In this document: piece after piece, positions 1 to 7,897 of the stretch
How the letters are laid out: every line of letters begins with the position of its first letter
Position numbering within the stretch: position 1 is the stretch's first letter
Assembly: GCF_037095735.1 (NCBI RefSeq)
Contig: NZ_JBAWKD010000001.1
Location: forward strand, 682,001 to 746,000
Length of the DNA stretch: 64,000 nt
Direction of reading: 5' to 3'
Source of the DNA: Frigidibacter sp037095735
Lineage (GTDB): Bacteria; Pseudomonadota; Alphaproteobacteria; Rhodobacterales; Rhodobacteraceae
Notes under the pieces: generated by a model
Seen by the model: only the letters and a program-made list of their open reading frames with translations
What the model was told of the DNA's origin: nothing
Database searches by the model: none
Program-made: the position numbers and the translations under genes

Positions 1-198
1 GGTCAGCGGTTCGGTGATGTTGCGGATCACCACGCGGCCGATGCTCGAATGCTTCGCGTCGCAGGGTTCCAGCGATGGCGGCTCTTCCGGCAAGACGATG
101 GTGACGGCACCGGTGCTCTGCGCCGCGACCGGCACGCCGGTCAGCGCGAACAGGATCAGGCCGAGCGCCGTGGCGCCCCGCAGATGCTGAAAAGTCAT
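1..198 (-). CDS. Peptide-type ABC transporter substrate-binding protein, N-terminal fragment
   Basis: Only the first 66 codons are in the window; the gene runs off the left edge. The product starts MTFQHLRGATALGLILF, a secretory signal peptide ending near AAQS, followed by TIVLPEEPPSLEPCD and VVIRNITEPLT. That opening is typical of the SBP_bac_5 (DppA/OppA-like) family, which binds peptides or other solutes in the periplasm for ABC import. The ATG at 198 has a strong Shine-Dalgarno GAGGGAGGG just upstream. The gene diverges from the LysR gene at 359 and shares its promoter region, which holds a T-N11-A box, so it may belong to that regulon. Substrate cannot be told from the fragment. Confidence 0.75.
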   Translation of the reverse strand, partial: MTFQHLRGATALGLILFALTGVPVAAQSTGAVTIVLPEEPPSLEPCDAKHSSIGRVVIRNITEPLT

Positions 199-324
199 GT
201 TCCCTCCCTCGGGCGGGCCTTGCCGCCGCTTTGGTTGCGCCTCCTCCAGACGCCGCAGCCGAAGCCGCTGAGGGGAAGCTAGACCCGCGACTGATTGCCG
301 GTCCATTGCTTTGACTGATGCAAC

Positions 325-343
325 TGATACACTTGCGGTATCA
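325..343. promoter_or_regulatory. LysR-type box 1 (TGATAC-N7-GTATCA)
   Basis: This is a perfect 6+7+6 inverted repeat that contains a T-N11-A core (T328, A340), the classic LysR-family site. It lies between the divergent substrate-binding-protein gene and lysR, 16 bp before the lysR start. A near-identical box occurs at 1265-1283 in front of the next operon. The role as binding site of the LysR protein at 359 is inference. Confidence 0.6.
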
Positions 344-358
344 GTCCGGGAGAGGCCG

Positions 359-1267
359 ATGTTTGAACTGAACCAGCTTCGCAGCTTCGTGGCGATCGCT
401 ACCGAGATGAGCTTTCGCAGGGCAGCCGAGACGCTGAACATGACCCAGCCACCGTTGACCCGGCAAATCCAGCTGCTCGAACGCGACATCGGTGTCGATC
501 TCTTTGACCGCAGCGGCCGGTCGATCCGGCTAACCGAGGCCGGGCGGCGGTTCCTGCCCGAAGCGCAGGATCTCTTGCGCCGGGCTGAAGCCGCAGCCCT
601 GTCTGCGCGGCGGGCGCAGTCGGGGTTGGAGGGGAATGTCTCGCTTGCCTTCGTGCCGGTGGCGGCACTTGGGCTGTTACCGGTGATTATCGACACGGTG
701 CGCCGGGCGCTTCCCGAGATCGATCTGGTGCTGAAGGAGATGCTGACCATCGACCAGGCAGAGGCGCTGCCTGCCGGTCAGATCGACCTTGGGGTCATGC
801 GGCTGCCCCGCGACCGCAGTCGTCTACATGTCGCGCGGATCGTGCGCGAACCCTATATGCTGGCGCTACACCGCGACCATCCGCTGGCAGAGCGGCCGCG
901 CTTCGCGCTCTCGGACCTGCATGGGCAGGACTTCATCATGTATGCGCCCTCGAACGGCTGGTATTCCTACGAGATGCTGAACAGCCTGTTCTTGTCGGAA
1001 GGCGTGCAACCGAACTACGTGCAGTTCCTCGGGCAGAGCATCACGCTCTTGTCGCTGGTCGATGCAGGCGAAGGGATCGCGCTGGTCCCGGAATCCTCGC
1101 GCCACATCCTGTTCCCGAATGTCGTGCTGCGGCCGATCGATCTGCCAGCCTATGCCTTCTCGGAATACTATCTGGCCTGGAGCCGGAGCCTGTCGCCGGA
1201 TGCGGCCGTGTTGCGGGTGCGAGATGAGCTTCTAAAGCTCTTCGGCGCGACGGTCGCGGCGGACTGA
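359..1267 (+). CDS. LysR-family transcriptional regulator of the adjacent acid-sugar operon
   Basis: 302 aa. The N-terminal winged helix-turn-helix (residues about 3-60, MFELNQLRSFVAIATEMSF and TLNMTQPPLTRQIQLLE) is followed by a LysR_substrate effector domain (about 90-295). The start at ATG 359 is chosen because GGGAGAGG stands just before it; a TTG at 311 is in frame but has no such site and would overlap box 1. Inverted repeats of the same sequence flank the gene (325-343 and 1265-1283, the second overlapping its own stop codon). Autoregulation and control of the dehydratase operon downstream, and perhaps of the divergent transporter gene, therefore seem likely. The effector is unknown; a sugar acid is the natural guess. 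Confidence 0.9.
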   Translation: MFELNQLRSFVAIATEMSFRRAAETLNMTQPPLTRQIQLLERDIGVDLFDRSGRSIRLTEAGRRFLPEAQDLLRRAEAAALSARRAQSGLEGNVSLAFVPVAALGLLPVIIDTVRRALPEIDLVLKEMLTIDQAEALPAGQIDLGVMRLPRDRSRLHVARIVREPYMLALHRDHPLAERPRFALSDLHGQDFIMYAPSNGWYSYEMLNSLFLSEGVQPNYVQFLGQSITLLSLVDAGEGIALVPESSRHILFPNVVLRPIDLPAYAFSEYYLAWSRSLSPDAAVLRVRDELLKLFGATVAAD

Positions 1268-1283
1268 TATATTTTAGGTATCG
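1265..1283. promoter_or_regulatory. LysR-type box 2 (TGATAT-N7-GTATCG)
   Basis: This box matches box 1 at 325-343 in 10 of 12 arm positions with the same 7-bp spacer and the same T-N11-A core (T1268, A1280). Its first three bases are the TGA stop codon of lysR. It lies 73 bp before the UxaA-type gene, where a LysR activator site for the catabolic operon would be expected. Function is inferred from position and similarity. Confidence 0.55.
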
Positions 1284-1355
1284 GACAATAGTCATCAAGA
1301 ATTGGACGTGAATTGATCCGGCGGGATAGCTCTGGCTTCACCGAAGCAAGAAGCG

Positions 1356-2903
1356 ATGCCTGCCATGCCCGACACGCTGATGGAGACCCAGACCCCGCCG
1401 GTGATCGTCCTGCATCCGGAAGACAGCGTCGCGATTGCCCGCCGCGCCGTGCCTGCGGGCACCGTGTTGCCGGGCGGGATTGTCACCACCTCAGTCATCG
1501 CTCCGGGCCATAAGATTGCGCGACGCGCCCATGCACCCGGCGACAAGGTGCTTCGCTACGGGCAGATCATCGGTTTCGCCTCTGCCGCCATCGCCCCCGG
1601 CGAACATGTCCATGAGCACAACCTCGCTCTGGGAACCTTCGACCGCGACCATGCCATCGGCGCCGACCGGGCGCCGCGTGCGCCGCATGTGACCGGCAAG
1701 GGATTTCTGGGCTACCGCCGTGCCGACGGGCGGGTAGGGACGCGCAATTACATCGGCATCCTCACCACCGTGAACTGCTCTGCCCATGTGGCCCTGTCGG
1801 TCGCCCGTGCCTTCGAACGGAACGAACGCGCCGGGTATGACCCCTTGGCGGCCTATCCGAATGTAGATGGAGTCGTCGCGCTGACCCACAAGACCGGCTG
1901 CGGGATGAGCGCCGGGGAGCCGCTGCAACTGCTGCGCCGCACCATCGAAGGCTACGCGCGGCATCCGAATTTCTCTCATGTGCTGGTCGTGGGCCTCGGC
2001 TGCGAGGTCAATCAGGTCGGTGGGCTGTTCGACGGCGGCAATCCAGCGCTGCGGCGGATCACCGTGCAGGGCGAGGGTGGCACGCGGAAAACCATCGAAC
2101 GCGCCATCGCGGATGTCGAGGCGGTGCTGGCAGAAGCCAACCGGATCGAACGCGAATGGGTGCCCGCGAGCGAGCTGAAAGTTGCGCTGATCTGCGGCGG
2201 CTCGGATGGGTATTCGGGGATCACCTCGAACCCCGCGCTTGGGGCGGCAAGCGATCTGATCGTGCGGCACGGCGGCACGGTGATCCTGTCGGAAACGCCC
2301 GAGACATTCGGCGCCGAACATCTGCTGACGCGCCGCGCAGCGACGCAGGCCGTGGGTGAGCGGCTGATCGAGCGGATCAAATGGTGGGAGGCCTATGGAG
2401 CCTCGCAGGGCGTTTCGCTGAACGCCAATCCAACGCCGGGCAACAAGGCTGGGGGCTTGACCACCATCGTTGAAAAGTCGCTCGGCGCCATCGCCAAGGC
2501 GGGGCGCACCAATCTGGAGCAGGTTGTCGAATATGCCGAACCGGTCACATCCCGCGGACTCGTCTTCATGGACGGCCCCGGCTACGATCCGGTGCAGGTG
2601 ACCGGGCAGATCGCCTCGGGTGCGAACCTCGTGGCCTTCACCACCGGCCGTGGCAGCGTCTTCGGCTCGAAACCCGTGCCAACCCTGAAGCTTGCCAGCA
2701 ACAGCGCAATGTATCGGCACATGGCCGAGGACATGGACATCAACTGCGGCACGATCCTCGATGGCGAGGAATCCATCGACCAATGCGGCGAGCGGATCTT
2801 CCAGCAGCTTCTGGCGCTGGCGGGTGGCGCAGCGTCGAAGAGCGAGGCGCTGGACTTCGGCGCCCCCGAATTCGCGCCTTGGGTCATCGGTCCGGTGATC
2901 TGA
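1356..2903 (+). CDS. UxaA/GarD-family aldonate or aldarate dehydratase
   Basis: 515 aa. The N-terminal SAF domain (about 18-95) is joined to a UxaA/GarD catalytic domain containing GYRRADGRVGTRNYIGI, ALTHKTGCGMSAG and VVGLGCEVNQV, which are hallmarks of altronate and galactarate dehydratases. The family removes water from C2-C3 of a hexonate or hexarate to give a 2-keto-3-deoxy acid, usually with a divalent metal or Fe-S site. Length fits the fused SAF+UxaA form. It is the first gene of an operon with a second acid-sugar dehydratase, an ABC transporter and a KdgD-like enzyme, all on the same strand. Exact substrate (altronate, galactarate or another acid) cannot be settled from the sequence. 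Confidence 0.85.
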   Translation: MPAMPDTLMETQTPPVIVLHPEDSVAIARRAVPAGTVLPGGIVTTSVIAPGHKIARRAHAPGDKVLRYGQIIGFASAAIAPGEHVHEHNLALGTFDRDHAIGADRAPRAPHVTGKGFLGYRRADGRVGTRNYIGILTTVNCSAHVALSVARAFERNERAGYDPLAAYPNVDGVVALTHKTGCGMSAGEPLQLLRRTIEGYARHPNFSHVLVVGLGCEVNQVGGLFDGGNPALRRITVQGEGGTRKTIERAIADVEAVLAEANRIEREWVPASELKVALICGGSDGYSGITSNPALGAASDLIVRHGGTVILSETPETFGAEHLLTRRAATQAVGERLIERIKWWEAYGASQGVSLNANPTPGNKAGGLTTIVEKSLGAIAKAGRTNLEQVVEYAEPVTSRGLVFMDGPGYDPVQVTGQIASGANLVAFTTGRGSVFGSKPVPTLKLASNSAMYRHMAEDMDINCGTILDGEESIDQCGERIFQQLLALAGGAASKSEALDFGAPEFAPWVIGPVI

Positions 2904-2945
2904 GCGCACGAACCCCAAAGACAATTCACGGATGAGGAGGAACAC

Positions 2946-4175
2946 ATGGTCATCCAGCACAAGGGCAGCGAGATGCGGGCCGATCCGGCCCCCGGCGCGG
3001 CGATCGAGAAGGTGGAGATCACCTCTTTCACCGTCGACGTCCCGAACTTCCAGCGGAACTACAAGTCGAACATCATCGCGGGCTCGATGGTCTACACGCC
3101 GGGTGCGGTCTACAAACGCCCGATCCTGATGGTGAAGATCACCGCCAAGGACGGCCAGACCGGCGAATATGCGAACTACGGCACCACCGGAAGCTTCGAC
3201 ATCGCCGCTGCTGCCGCAAAGATCGCCGTTGGCAACCAATGGCATGAGCGGGAACTGATCTGGCGTTCTGCCCGTCGTGCCTGCCGTCCGGGCAATGCCT
3301 ATGGCCTGTCGTTCATCGACACGGCCCTTTGGGATCTGGCGGGCAAAGCTTACGGCGCCAGCCTGACCACGATGCTCGGCGGCGACCGCAAGCGCGTCAA
3401 AGCCTATGCCTCCTGCCACAACGGCGACCGGCTCGACAATCTGCCGACCAAGGAAGCGGTGTCGGACTTCTTCTTGGGCCTGAAGGAAAAGGGCTTCAAG
3501 GGGTTCAAGATGCACTCCTGGCACGAGGGCGACAAATGGGAAGAGGCGGAGAACGTCGCCCATATGCGTGCCACCCTGGGCGAGCGGACCGAACTGATGC
3601 TCGACCCCGCCTGCGTCTTCGACAGCATCTCTGACGCGATCTTCGTCGGCCGCGCCTGCGAGGAAGCCGGTTTCCGCTGGTTCGAGGATCCTCTGCGCCC
3701 GCTGGGCGTCGGCATCGCCCAGCACAAGGCTCTGCGCGAGGCGCTGAACATCCCGATCCTGCAGACCGAGCATGTCACCGCGCCCGAAGCGAAAGCCGAC
3801 TTCTTCCTGAACGGCGGCACCGATCTGCTGCGCTTCGACATCCACTACGATCTGGGGATCACCGGCGCGCTGAAGACCATCGGTTTCGCCGAAAGCGTCG
3901 GCACCACGGTTGAGATGCACGGGCCATCGCCGGTCCACCGCCATCTGATCGCGGCCATGCAGCAGACGGCAATGTATGAGGTCGCCAACGTCTCCCCAGC
4001 CATGGATGACCCGTCGCCCGAGATCTACACCTGCGGCTACTCCGACAACGTCAATGCCATCGGTCAGGACGGCATGCTGCCTGTTCCGCAGGGGCCGGGG
4101 ATCGGTGTCAGCTACGACTGGGATCTGATCCGCCGGAACACGGTGGCAACCCAGACGATCACGCTCGACGACTGA
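2946..4175 (+). CDS. Enolase-superfamily (mandelate racemase subgroup) acid-sugar dehydratase
   Basis: 409 aa, with GAGGAGGAA before the ATG. The MR/MLE N-terminal capping domain (about 20-140) is followed by the barrel. Catalytic positions can be read with mandelate-racemase spacing: K188-x-H190 (a KxH variant of KxK), metal ligands D220, E247 and E275, and the D298/H325 dyad (EMHGP). These enzymes abstract the proton alpha to a carboxylate and dehydrate acid sugars. With the UxaA-type enzyme upstream and KdgD-like enzyme downstream, it should produce a keto-deoxy acid from an aldonate or aldarate. The substrate is not determined; two different dehydratases in one operon suggests two stereoisomers are handled. 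Confidence 0.85.
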   Translation: MVIQHKGSEMRADPAPGAAIEKVEITSFTVDVPNFQRNYKSNIIAGSMVYTPGAVYKRPILMVKITAKDGQTGEYANYGTTGSFDIAAAAAKIAVGNQWHERELIWRSARRACRPGNAYGLSFIDTALWDLAGKAYGASLTTMLGGDRKRVKAYASCHNGDRLDNLPTKEAVSDFFLGLKEKGFKGFKMHSWHEGDKWEEAENVAHMRATLGERTELMLDPACVFDSISDAIFVGRACEEAGFRWFEDPLRPLGVGIAQHKALREALNIPILQTEHVTAPEAKADFFLNGGTDLLRFDIHYDLGITGALKTIGFAESVGTTVEMHGPSPVHRHLIAAMQQTAMYEVANVSPAMDDPSPEIYTCGYSDNVNAIGQDGMLPVPQGPGIGVSYDWDLIRRNTVATQTITLDD

Positions 4176-4199
4176 GCGCGGCAGAGGGGAGGAGACAGG

Positions 4200-5009
4200 A
4201 TGAACGCGGTTACGATGCCCATGCGGGCACAAGCACCAGCGCTGGGAGAGGCGCTGGTGACGGTCGACAACGTCACGCTACGCTACCGCACCGACCAGGC
4301 GCTGGTCACGGCAACGCGGGATGTCAGCTTTCAGGTCAACAAGGGCGACCGTTTCGTCCTGCTCGGCCCCTCGGGCTGCGGCAAGTCCACGCTGCTCAAG
4401 GCCGTCGGCGGCTATCTGACCCCGGAGGAGGGGTCGATCACCGTCGGCGGGCGCAAGGTCACGAAACCCGGGTCGGACCGGATGATGGTGTTTCAAGAGT
4501 TCGACCAGTTGCTGCCCTGGAAGACGGTGCTCGGGAACGTCATGTTCCCGATGCTCGTCACCGGGAAACTTTCGGCGCGCGAGGCCGAAGCCAAGGCGCG
4601 CCACTACATCGACAAGGTGGGTCTGACCCGGGCCATCGACAGTTATCCGCACATGCTGTCGGGCGGCATGAAACAGCGCGTCTCTATCGCCCGCGGTATG
4701 GCGATGGAGCCTGATGTGCTGCTGATGGACGAGCCCTTCGCAGCGCTTGATGCACTGACCCGGCGCACCTGTCAGGATGAATTGCTGCGGCTTTGGGAAG
4801 AGACCCGGTTCACGGTGCTCTTCGTCACCCATTCGATTGCCGAGGCCATCAAGATAGGAAATCGCATCCTGCTGCTGTCGCCCCATCCCGGCCGCGTGAA
4901 GGCCGAGGTTCAAGGCGTGGACGAGGTGAAATTCGCGGATGGGTCCGCCGCACAGCTCGAAAAGCAGATCCACGATTTGCTCTTCGCGGAAGCCGGGGAG
5001 GATCACTGA
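4200..5009 (+). CDS. ABC transporter ATPase, NitT/TauT/SsuB type
   Basis: 269 aa cytoplasmic nucleotide-binding subunit. Walker A GPSGCGKST, Q-loop FQEFDQLLPW, signature LSGGMKQR, Walker B VLLMDEPFAALD and the switch histidine in LFVTHSIAEA are all present. The sequence resembles the SsuB/TauB/NrtD group that drives uptake of nitrate, sulfonates, taurine or related anions. GGGGAGGAG precedes the ATG. The permease gene starts one base after its stop codon, so the two are translationally coupled. Its place within an acid-sugar catabolic operon suggests it imports the acid used by the flanking enzymes rather than a sulfonate. Confidence 0.93.
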   Translation: MNAVTMPMRAQAPALGEALVTVDNVTLRYRTDQALVTATRDVSFQVNKGDRFVLLGPSGCGKSTLLKAVGGYLTPEEGSITVGGRKVTKPGSDRMMVFQEFDQLLPWKTVLGNVMFPMLVTGKLSAREAEAKARHYIDKVGLTRAIDSYPHMLSGGMKQRVSIARGMAMEPDVLLMDEPFAALDALTRRTCQDELLRLWEETRFTVLFVTHSIAEAIKIGNRILLLSPHPGRVKAEVQGVDEVKFADGSAAQLEKQIHDLLFAEAGEDH

Positions 5010-5010
5010 C

Positions 5011-5865
5011 ATGCCTGCGACCATCCTGATGCGGGACGACCGCTTCGACGATCGGCCCGAGGACCTGTCGATCCGCCTGAGTGCCGTCCAGAAGGTCTGG
5101 AACAACGGCGCGGTGCGCAAGGGCGCGATCCTCGTCGTGCTTCTGGTGGTGTGGGAGGTTTATGCCCGCCACCTGAACAACCCGCTGCTGTTCCCGACGT
5201 TGGTCGATACGCTGACTTCGCTCTGGAGTGCGCTGATGGACGGGACGCTTTTCGCCCGCACGGCCGCCTCGCTCAAAGTCCTGCTGATCGGCTACGGGCT
5301 TGGTGTATCTCTAGCCGCCGTCCTGACAATCGTCGCGATCAACACCCGCCTCGGCACCGACCTGCTGGAAACGCTGACCGCGACCTTCAACCCGCTGCCC
5401 GCCATCGCGCTTCTCCCGCTGGCGCTGATCTGGTTTGGTCTCGGCATTGGCAGCCTTGTCTTCGTGCTGGTGCATTCCGTCCTCTGGGCCGTGGCGCTCA
5501 ACACGCATTCGGGCTTCCGCTCGGTCTCGCAGACGCTGCGGATGGTCGGGCAGAACTACGGGCTGACCGGCTTGCGCTATGTCTCGCGCATCCTCGTCCC
5601 CGCGGCCTTCCCGACGATCCTTACGGGTCTGAAGATCGGCTGGGCCTTCGCGTGGCGGACCTTGATCGCGGCGGAGCTGGTCTTTGGCGTATCATCCGGT
5701 CAGGGCGGACTTGGCTGGTATATCTTCGAGAACCGCAACGTGCTCGACATTCCAGCGGTCTTCGCGGGGCTGCTGACCGTGATCCTGATCGGGCTTTTGG
5801 TCGAGAACGTGATCTTCAAGACGATCGAGCGCCACACGATCCAGAAATGGGGCGTCCAGAACTAA
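5011..5865 (+). CDS. ABC transporter permease, NitT/TauT/SsuC type
   Basis: 284 aa inner-membrane protein with about six hydrophobic segments, starting with one near residues 33-50 (VRKGAILVVLLVVW). It carries the BPD_transp_1 fold, including an EAA-like loop around AAFPTILTGLKIGWAFAWR that docks on the ATPase. The start at 5011 is preferred over an in-frame ATG at 4939 because it follows the ATPase stop by one base and has GGGGAGGAT upstream. It forms the channel of the transporter with the ATPase at 4200 and the binding protein at 5930. Confidence 0.92.
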   Translation: MPATILMRDDRFDDRPEDLSIRLSAVQKVWNNGAVRKGAILVVLLVVWEVYARHLNNPLLFPTLVDTLTSLWSALMDGTLFARTAASLKVLLIGYGLGVSLAAVLTIVAINTRLGTDLLETLTATFNPLPAIALLPLALIWFGLGIGSLVFVLVHSVLWAVALNTHSGFRSVSQTLRMVGQNYGLTGLRYVSRILVPAAFPTILTGLKIGWAFAWRTLIAAELVFGVSSGQGGLGWYIFENRNVLDIPAVFAGLLTVILIGLLVENVIFKTIERHTIQKWGVQN

Positions 5866-5929
5866 GGATTGACCGCCGGGCGACCCGACGCGGGAGGCGG
5901 CGGGCGATCCGGTTCATGGGGAGGAAAAC

Positions 5930-6922
5930 ATGATGAAATCTGTTAAATATATGATGGCTGCAGTCTTGGCTGGGCTGATTGCTTTGCCCGCCGCGGCCGA
6001 GGAAGTGCGCTTCGCCAAGCAGCTTCAGATCAACAACCTGCCCTCGATGATCGTCGAGCACGACAAGCTCTTCGAAAAGCATGCGGCAGAACTCGGTGAA
6101 CCCGACCTGACTGCGGTCTGGCTGACTTTTGCCAATGGCGGGGCGGCGGTCGATGCGCTGATCTCGGGCAATGTCGAATTCGTCAGCGCGGGGCTGACCA
6201 ATTTTGGTGTGCTCTGGTCGCGGACCAAGGGGCAAGTCAAAGGCGTGACCGGCGTCGGCGGTGTCGCCCTGCCGCTGCTGACCCGTAATCCGCATGTAAA
6301 GACGCTGGCCGATTTCGGCCCGAACGACCGGATCGCGGTGCCGACCGTAAAGGTGTCCAACCAGGCGGTGATGCTGTCGATGGCCTTGGACAAGCTTTAC
6401 GGTCCCGAAGGGCGCACGAAGCTCGACCAGCAGACCGTGCAGCTGGGCCACAGTGACGCACTGCAGGCGCTCCTGAACCCGCAGCATGAGGTCAACAGCC
6501 ATTTCTCTACCCCGCCTTATTCGATCCTCGCACTGAAGAACTCGAGCGTTCACAAGGTGATGGACACGAACGAATTGTTCGGTGAACCGCTGAACAGCAA
6601 CATCATGTTCGCGATGCCCGCGACCCATGACGGCCATCCGGTTGCAGTGAAGGCGATCATCGCCGCGCTGGACGAGGCCAATGAGATGATTGCGGCTGAT
6701 CCCGAAAAGGCGGCCGACCTTTATCTCCAGATCAGCGGCGACAAGATCGAGAAAGCCGATGTCGTGGCGCTGCTCGCCGATCCGGGCACGATCTTTTCCA
6801 CGAAGCCCCAAGGCACGCTCAAGGTCATCCAATACATGGCTGACAGCGGCCTGATCCCGATGCGCCCCGAAGCGATGGAAGATCTCTACTACCCCGAGAT
6901 CGCCGCGCGCCAGGGCAGCTAA
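5930..6922 (+). CDS. ABC transporter substrate-binding protein, NMT1/SsuA-like
   Basis: 330 aa periplasmic protein. The signal peptide (about residues 1-23, cleavage after LPAAAAE or nearby) precedes a type-II periplasmic binding fold of the NMT1/SsuA/TauA kind. ANGGAAVDALISGNVEFVSAG near the start of the mature part matches the usual ligand-pocket segment of that family. GGGGAGGAAAAC lies before the ATG. It completes the transporter encoded at 4200-5865, with a 64-bp gap that could hold its own translation signals for higher expression. Most characterised relatives bind nitrate, sulfonates or pyrimidine precursors; a sugar-acid ligand here is inferred only from the operon. Confidence 0.88.
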   Translation: MMKSVKYMMAAVLAGLIALPAAAEEVRFAKQLQINNLPSMIVEHDKLFEKHAAELGEPDLTAVWLTFANGGAAVDALISGNVEFVSAGLTNFGVLWSRTKGQVKGVTGVGGVALPLLTRNPHVKTLADFGPNDRIAVPTVKVSNQAVMLSMALDKLYGPEGRTKLDQQTVQLGHSDALQALLNPQHEVNSHFSTPPYSILALKNSSVHKVMDTNELFGEPLNSNIMFAMPATHDGHPVAVKAIIAALDEANEMIAADPEKAADLYLQISGDKIEKADVVALLADPGTIFSTKPQGTLKVIQYMADSGLIPMRPEAMEDLYYPEIAARQGS

Positions 6923-6945
6923 GACAATCCCAAGGAGGACAGACA

Positions 6946-7863
6946 ATGACACTCGACCGCCTGCGCAAGGCCCTGACCGGCATCTCTGGCATCCTCGTCA
7001 CGCCCTATGACGACGCCGGCGATCTGGACATGGCGCGACTGAAGCCGATCGTGGATCGGGCCGTCACTGCCGGGGTGCATATCCTCGTCTCGAACGGCAA
7101 TACCGGCGAATTCTACGCGCTGACCGTCGATGAAGCAGAGCGCGCGGTTATCGAGGGCGCGCAGATCATCGGCGGTCGTGTGCCGCTTCTGGCCGGGATC
7201 GGCCGCGGCATCGGTGATGCCTGCCGTCTGGCCAAGGTCTCGGCCAAGGCGGGAGCCGACGCGCTGATGATTCATCAGCCGCCGGATCCCTTCGTCGCCC
7301 CGCGCGGGATCGTCGAATACATCCGCCGCGTCCATGACGCCTCAGGCGGCCTGCCGCTGGTGCTTTACCTGCGTAACGACGCGATCGGGTTGAAGGCGAT
7401 CGAGGAGATCTGCGCGCTCGACGGCGTCATCGGTGTCAAATGGGCGACCCCGAATCCGATGAAGTTGGCCGAGGCGATCCGGGAAACCGATCCGTCGATC
7501 GTCTGGGTCGGCGGCCTTGCCGAAACCTGGGCGCCGCCGCTCTATGCCGTCGGAGCACGCGGCTTCACCTCGGGCCTGATCAACGTCTGGCCGGAGCACT
7601 CGGTGGCGATCCATGCCGCGCTCGACCGGGGCGACTATGTCGCGGCTGGCAAACTGATCGAGCGGATGAGCGCCTTTGAGGAGGTCCGCGCGGAAGAGAT
7701 GAACGGCACCAATGTCAGCGGTGTGAAGACCGCGCTGGCGATGATCGGGCAGGATTGCGGTGCGGCGCGACCGCCCGCAGCCTGGCCGCTGACCTCTGCA
7801 CAAGCCGCCAAGATCCGCGGTCTGTTGGAACAGGAAAAGCTGCTGCAGATCGAAGCGGCCTGA
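6946..7863 (+). CDS. DapA-superfamily aldolase/dehydratase, KdgD-like
   Basis: 305 aa (beta/alpha)8 enzyme of the DapA/NAL class I aldolase family. The Schiff-base lysine is K165 (VIGVKWATPN) and the partner tyrosine Y141 (LVLYLRND); the oxo-acid loop GNTGEFYALT is at about 51-60. The overall pattern resembles 5-dehydro-4-deoxyglucarate dehydratase (KdgD), which decarboxylates and dehydrates the keto-deoxy aldarate to 2,5-dioxopentanoate. AAGGAGG precedes the ATG. As last gene of the operon it would process the product of the two dehydratases. The next enzyme of that pathway, 2,5-dioxovalerate dehydrogenase, is not nearby. A lyase of the KDG-aldolase kind remains possible. Confidence 0.8.
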   Translation: MTLDRLRKALTGISGILVTPYDDAGDLDMARLKPIVDRAVTAGVHILVSNGNTGEFYALTVDEAERAVIEGAQIIGGRVPLLAGIGRGIGDACRLAKVSAKAGADALMIHQPPDPFVAPRGIVEYIRRVHDASGGLPLVLYLRNDAIGLKAIEEICALDGVIGVKWATPNPMKLAEAIRETDPSIVWVGGLAETWAPPLYAVGARGFTSGLINVWPEHSVAIHAALDRGDYVAAGKLIERMSAFEEVRAEEMNGTNVSGVKTALAMIGQDCGAARPPAAWPLTSAQAAKIRGLLEQEKLLQIEAA

Positions 7864-7870
7864 CGTTAAT

Positions 7871-7897
7871 GCGAGCCCGGTGTATCGCCGGGTTCGC
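7871..7897 (+). terminator. Hairpin after the acid-sugar operon
   Basis: A 10-bp stem (GCGAGCCCGG pairing with CCGGGTTCGC, one G-U) with a 7-nt loop starts 8 bp after the KdgD-like stop codon. There is no run of T after it, so it is either a Rho-assisted end or an mRNA-stabilising hairpin. Confidence 0.5.

Noticed and set aside
1491..4232. A 913-codon open frame on the minus strand opposite the two acid-sugar dehydratase genes
   Set aside because: It is the mirror of well-supported plus-strand genes with catalytic motifs; high-GC coding DNA leaves long open antisense frames. It shows no domain and no ribosome site.
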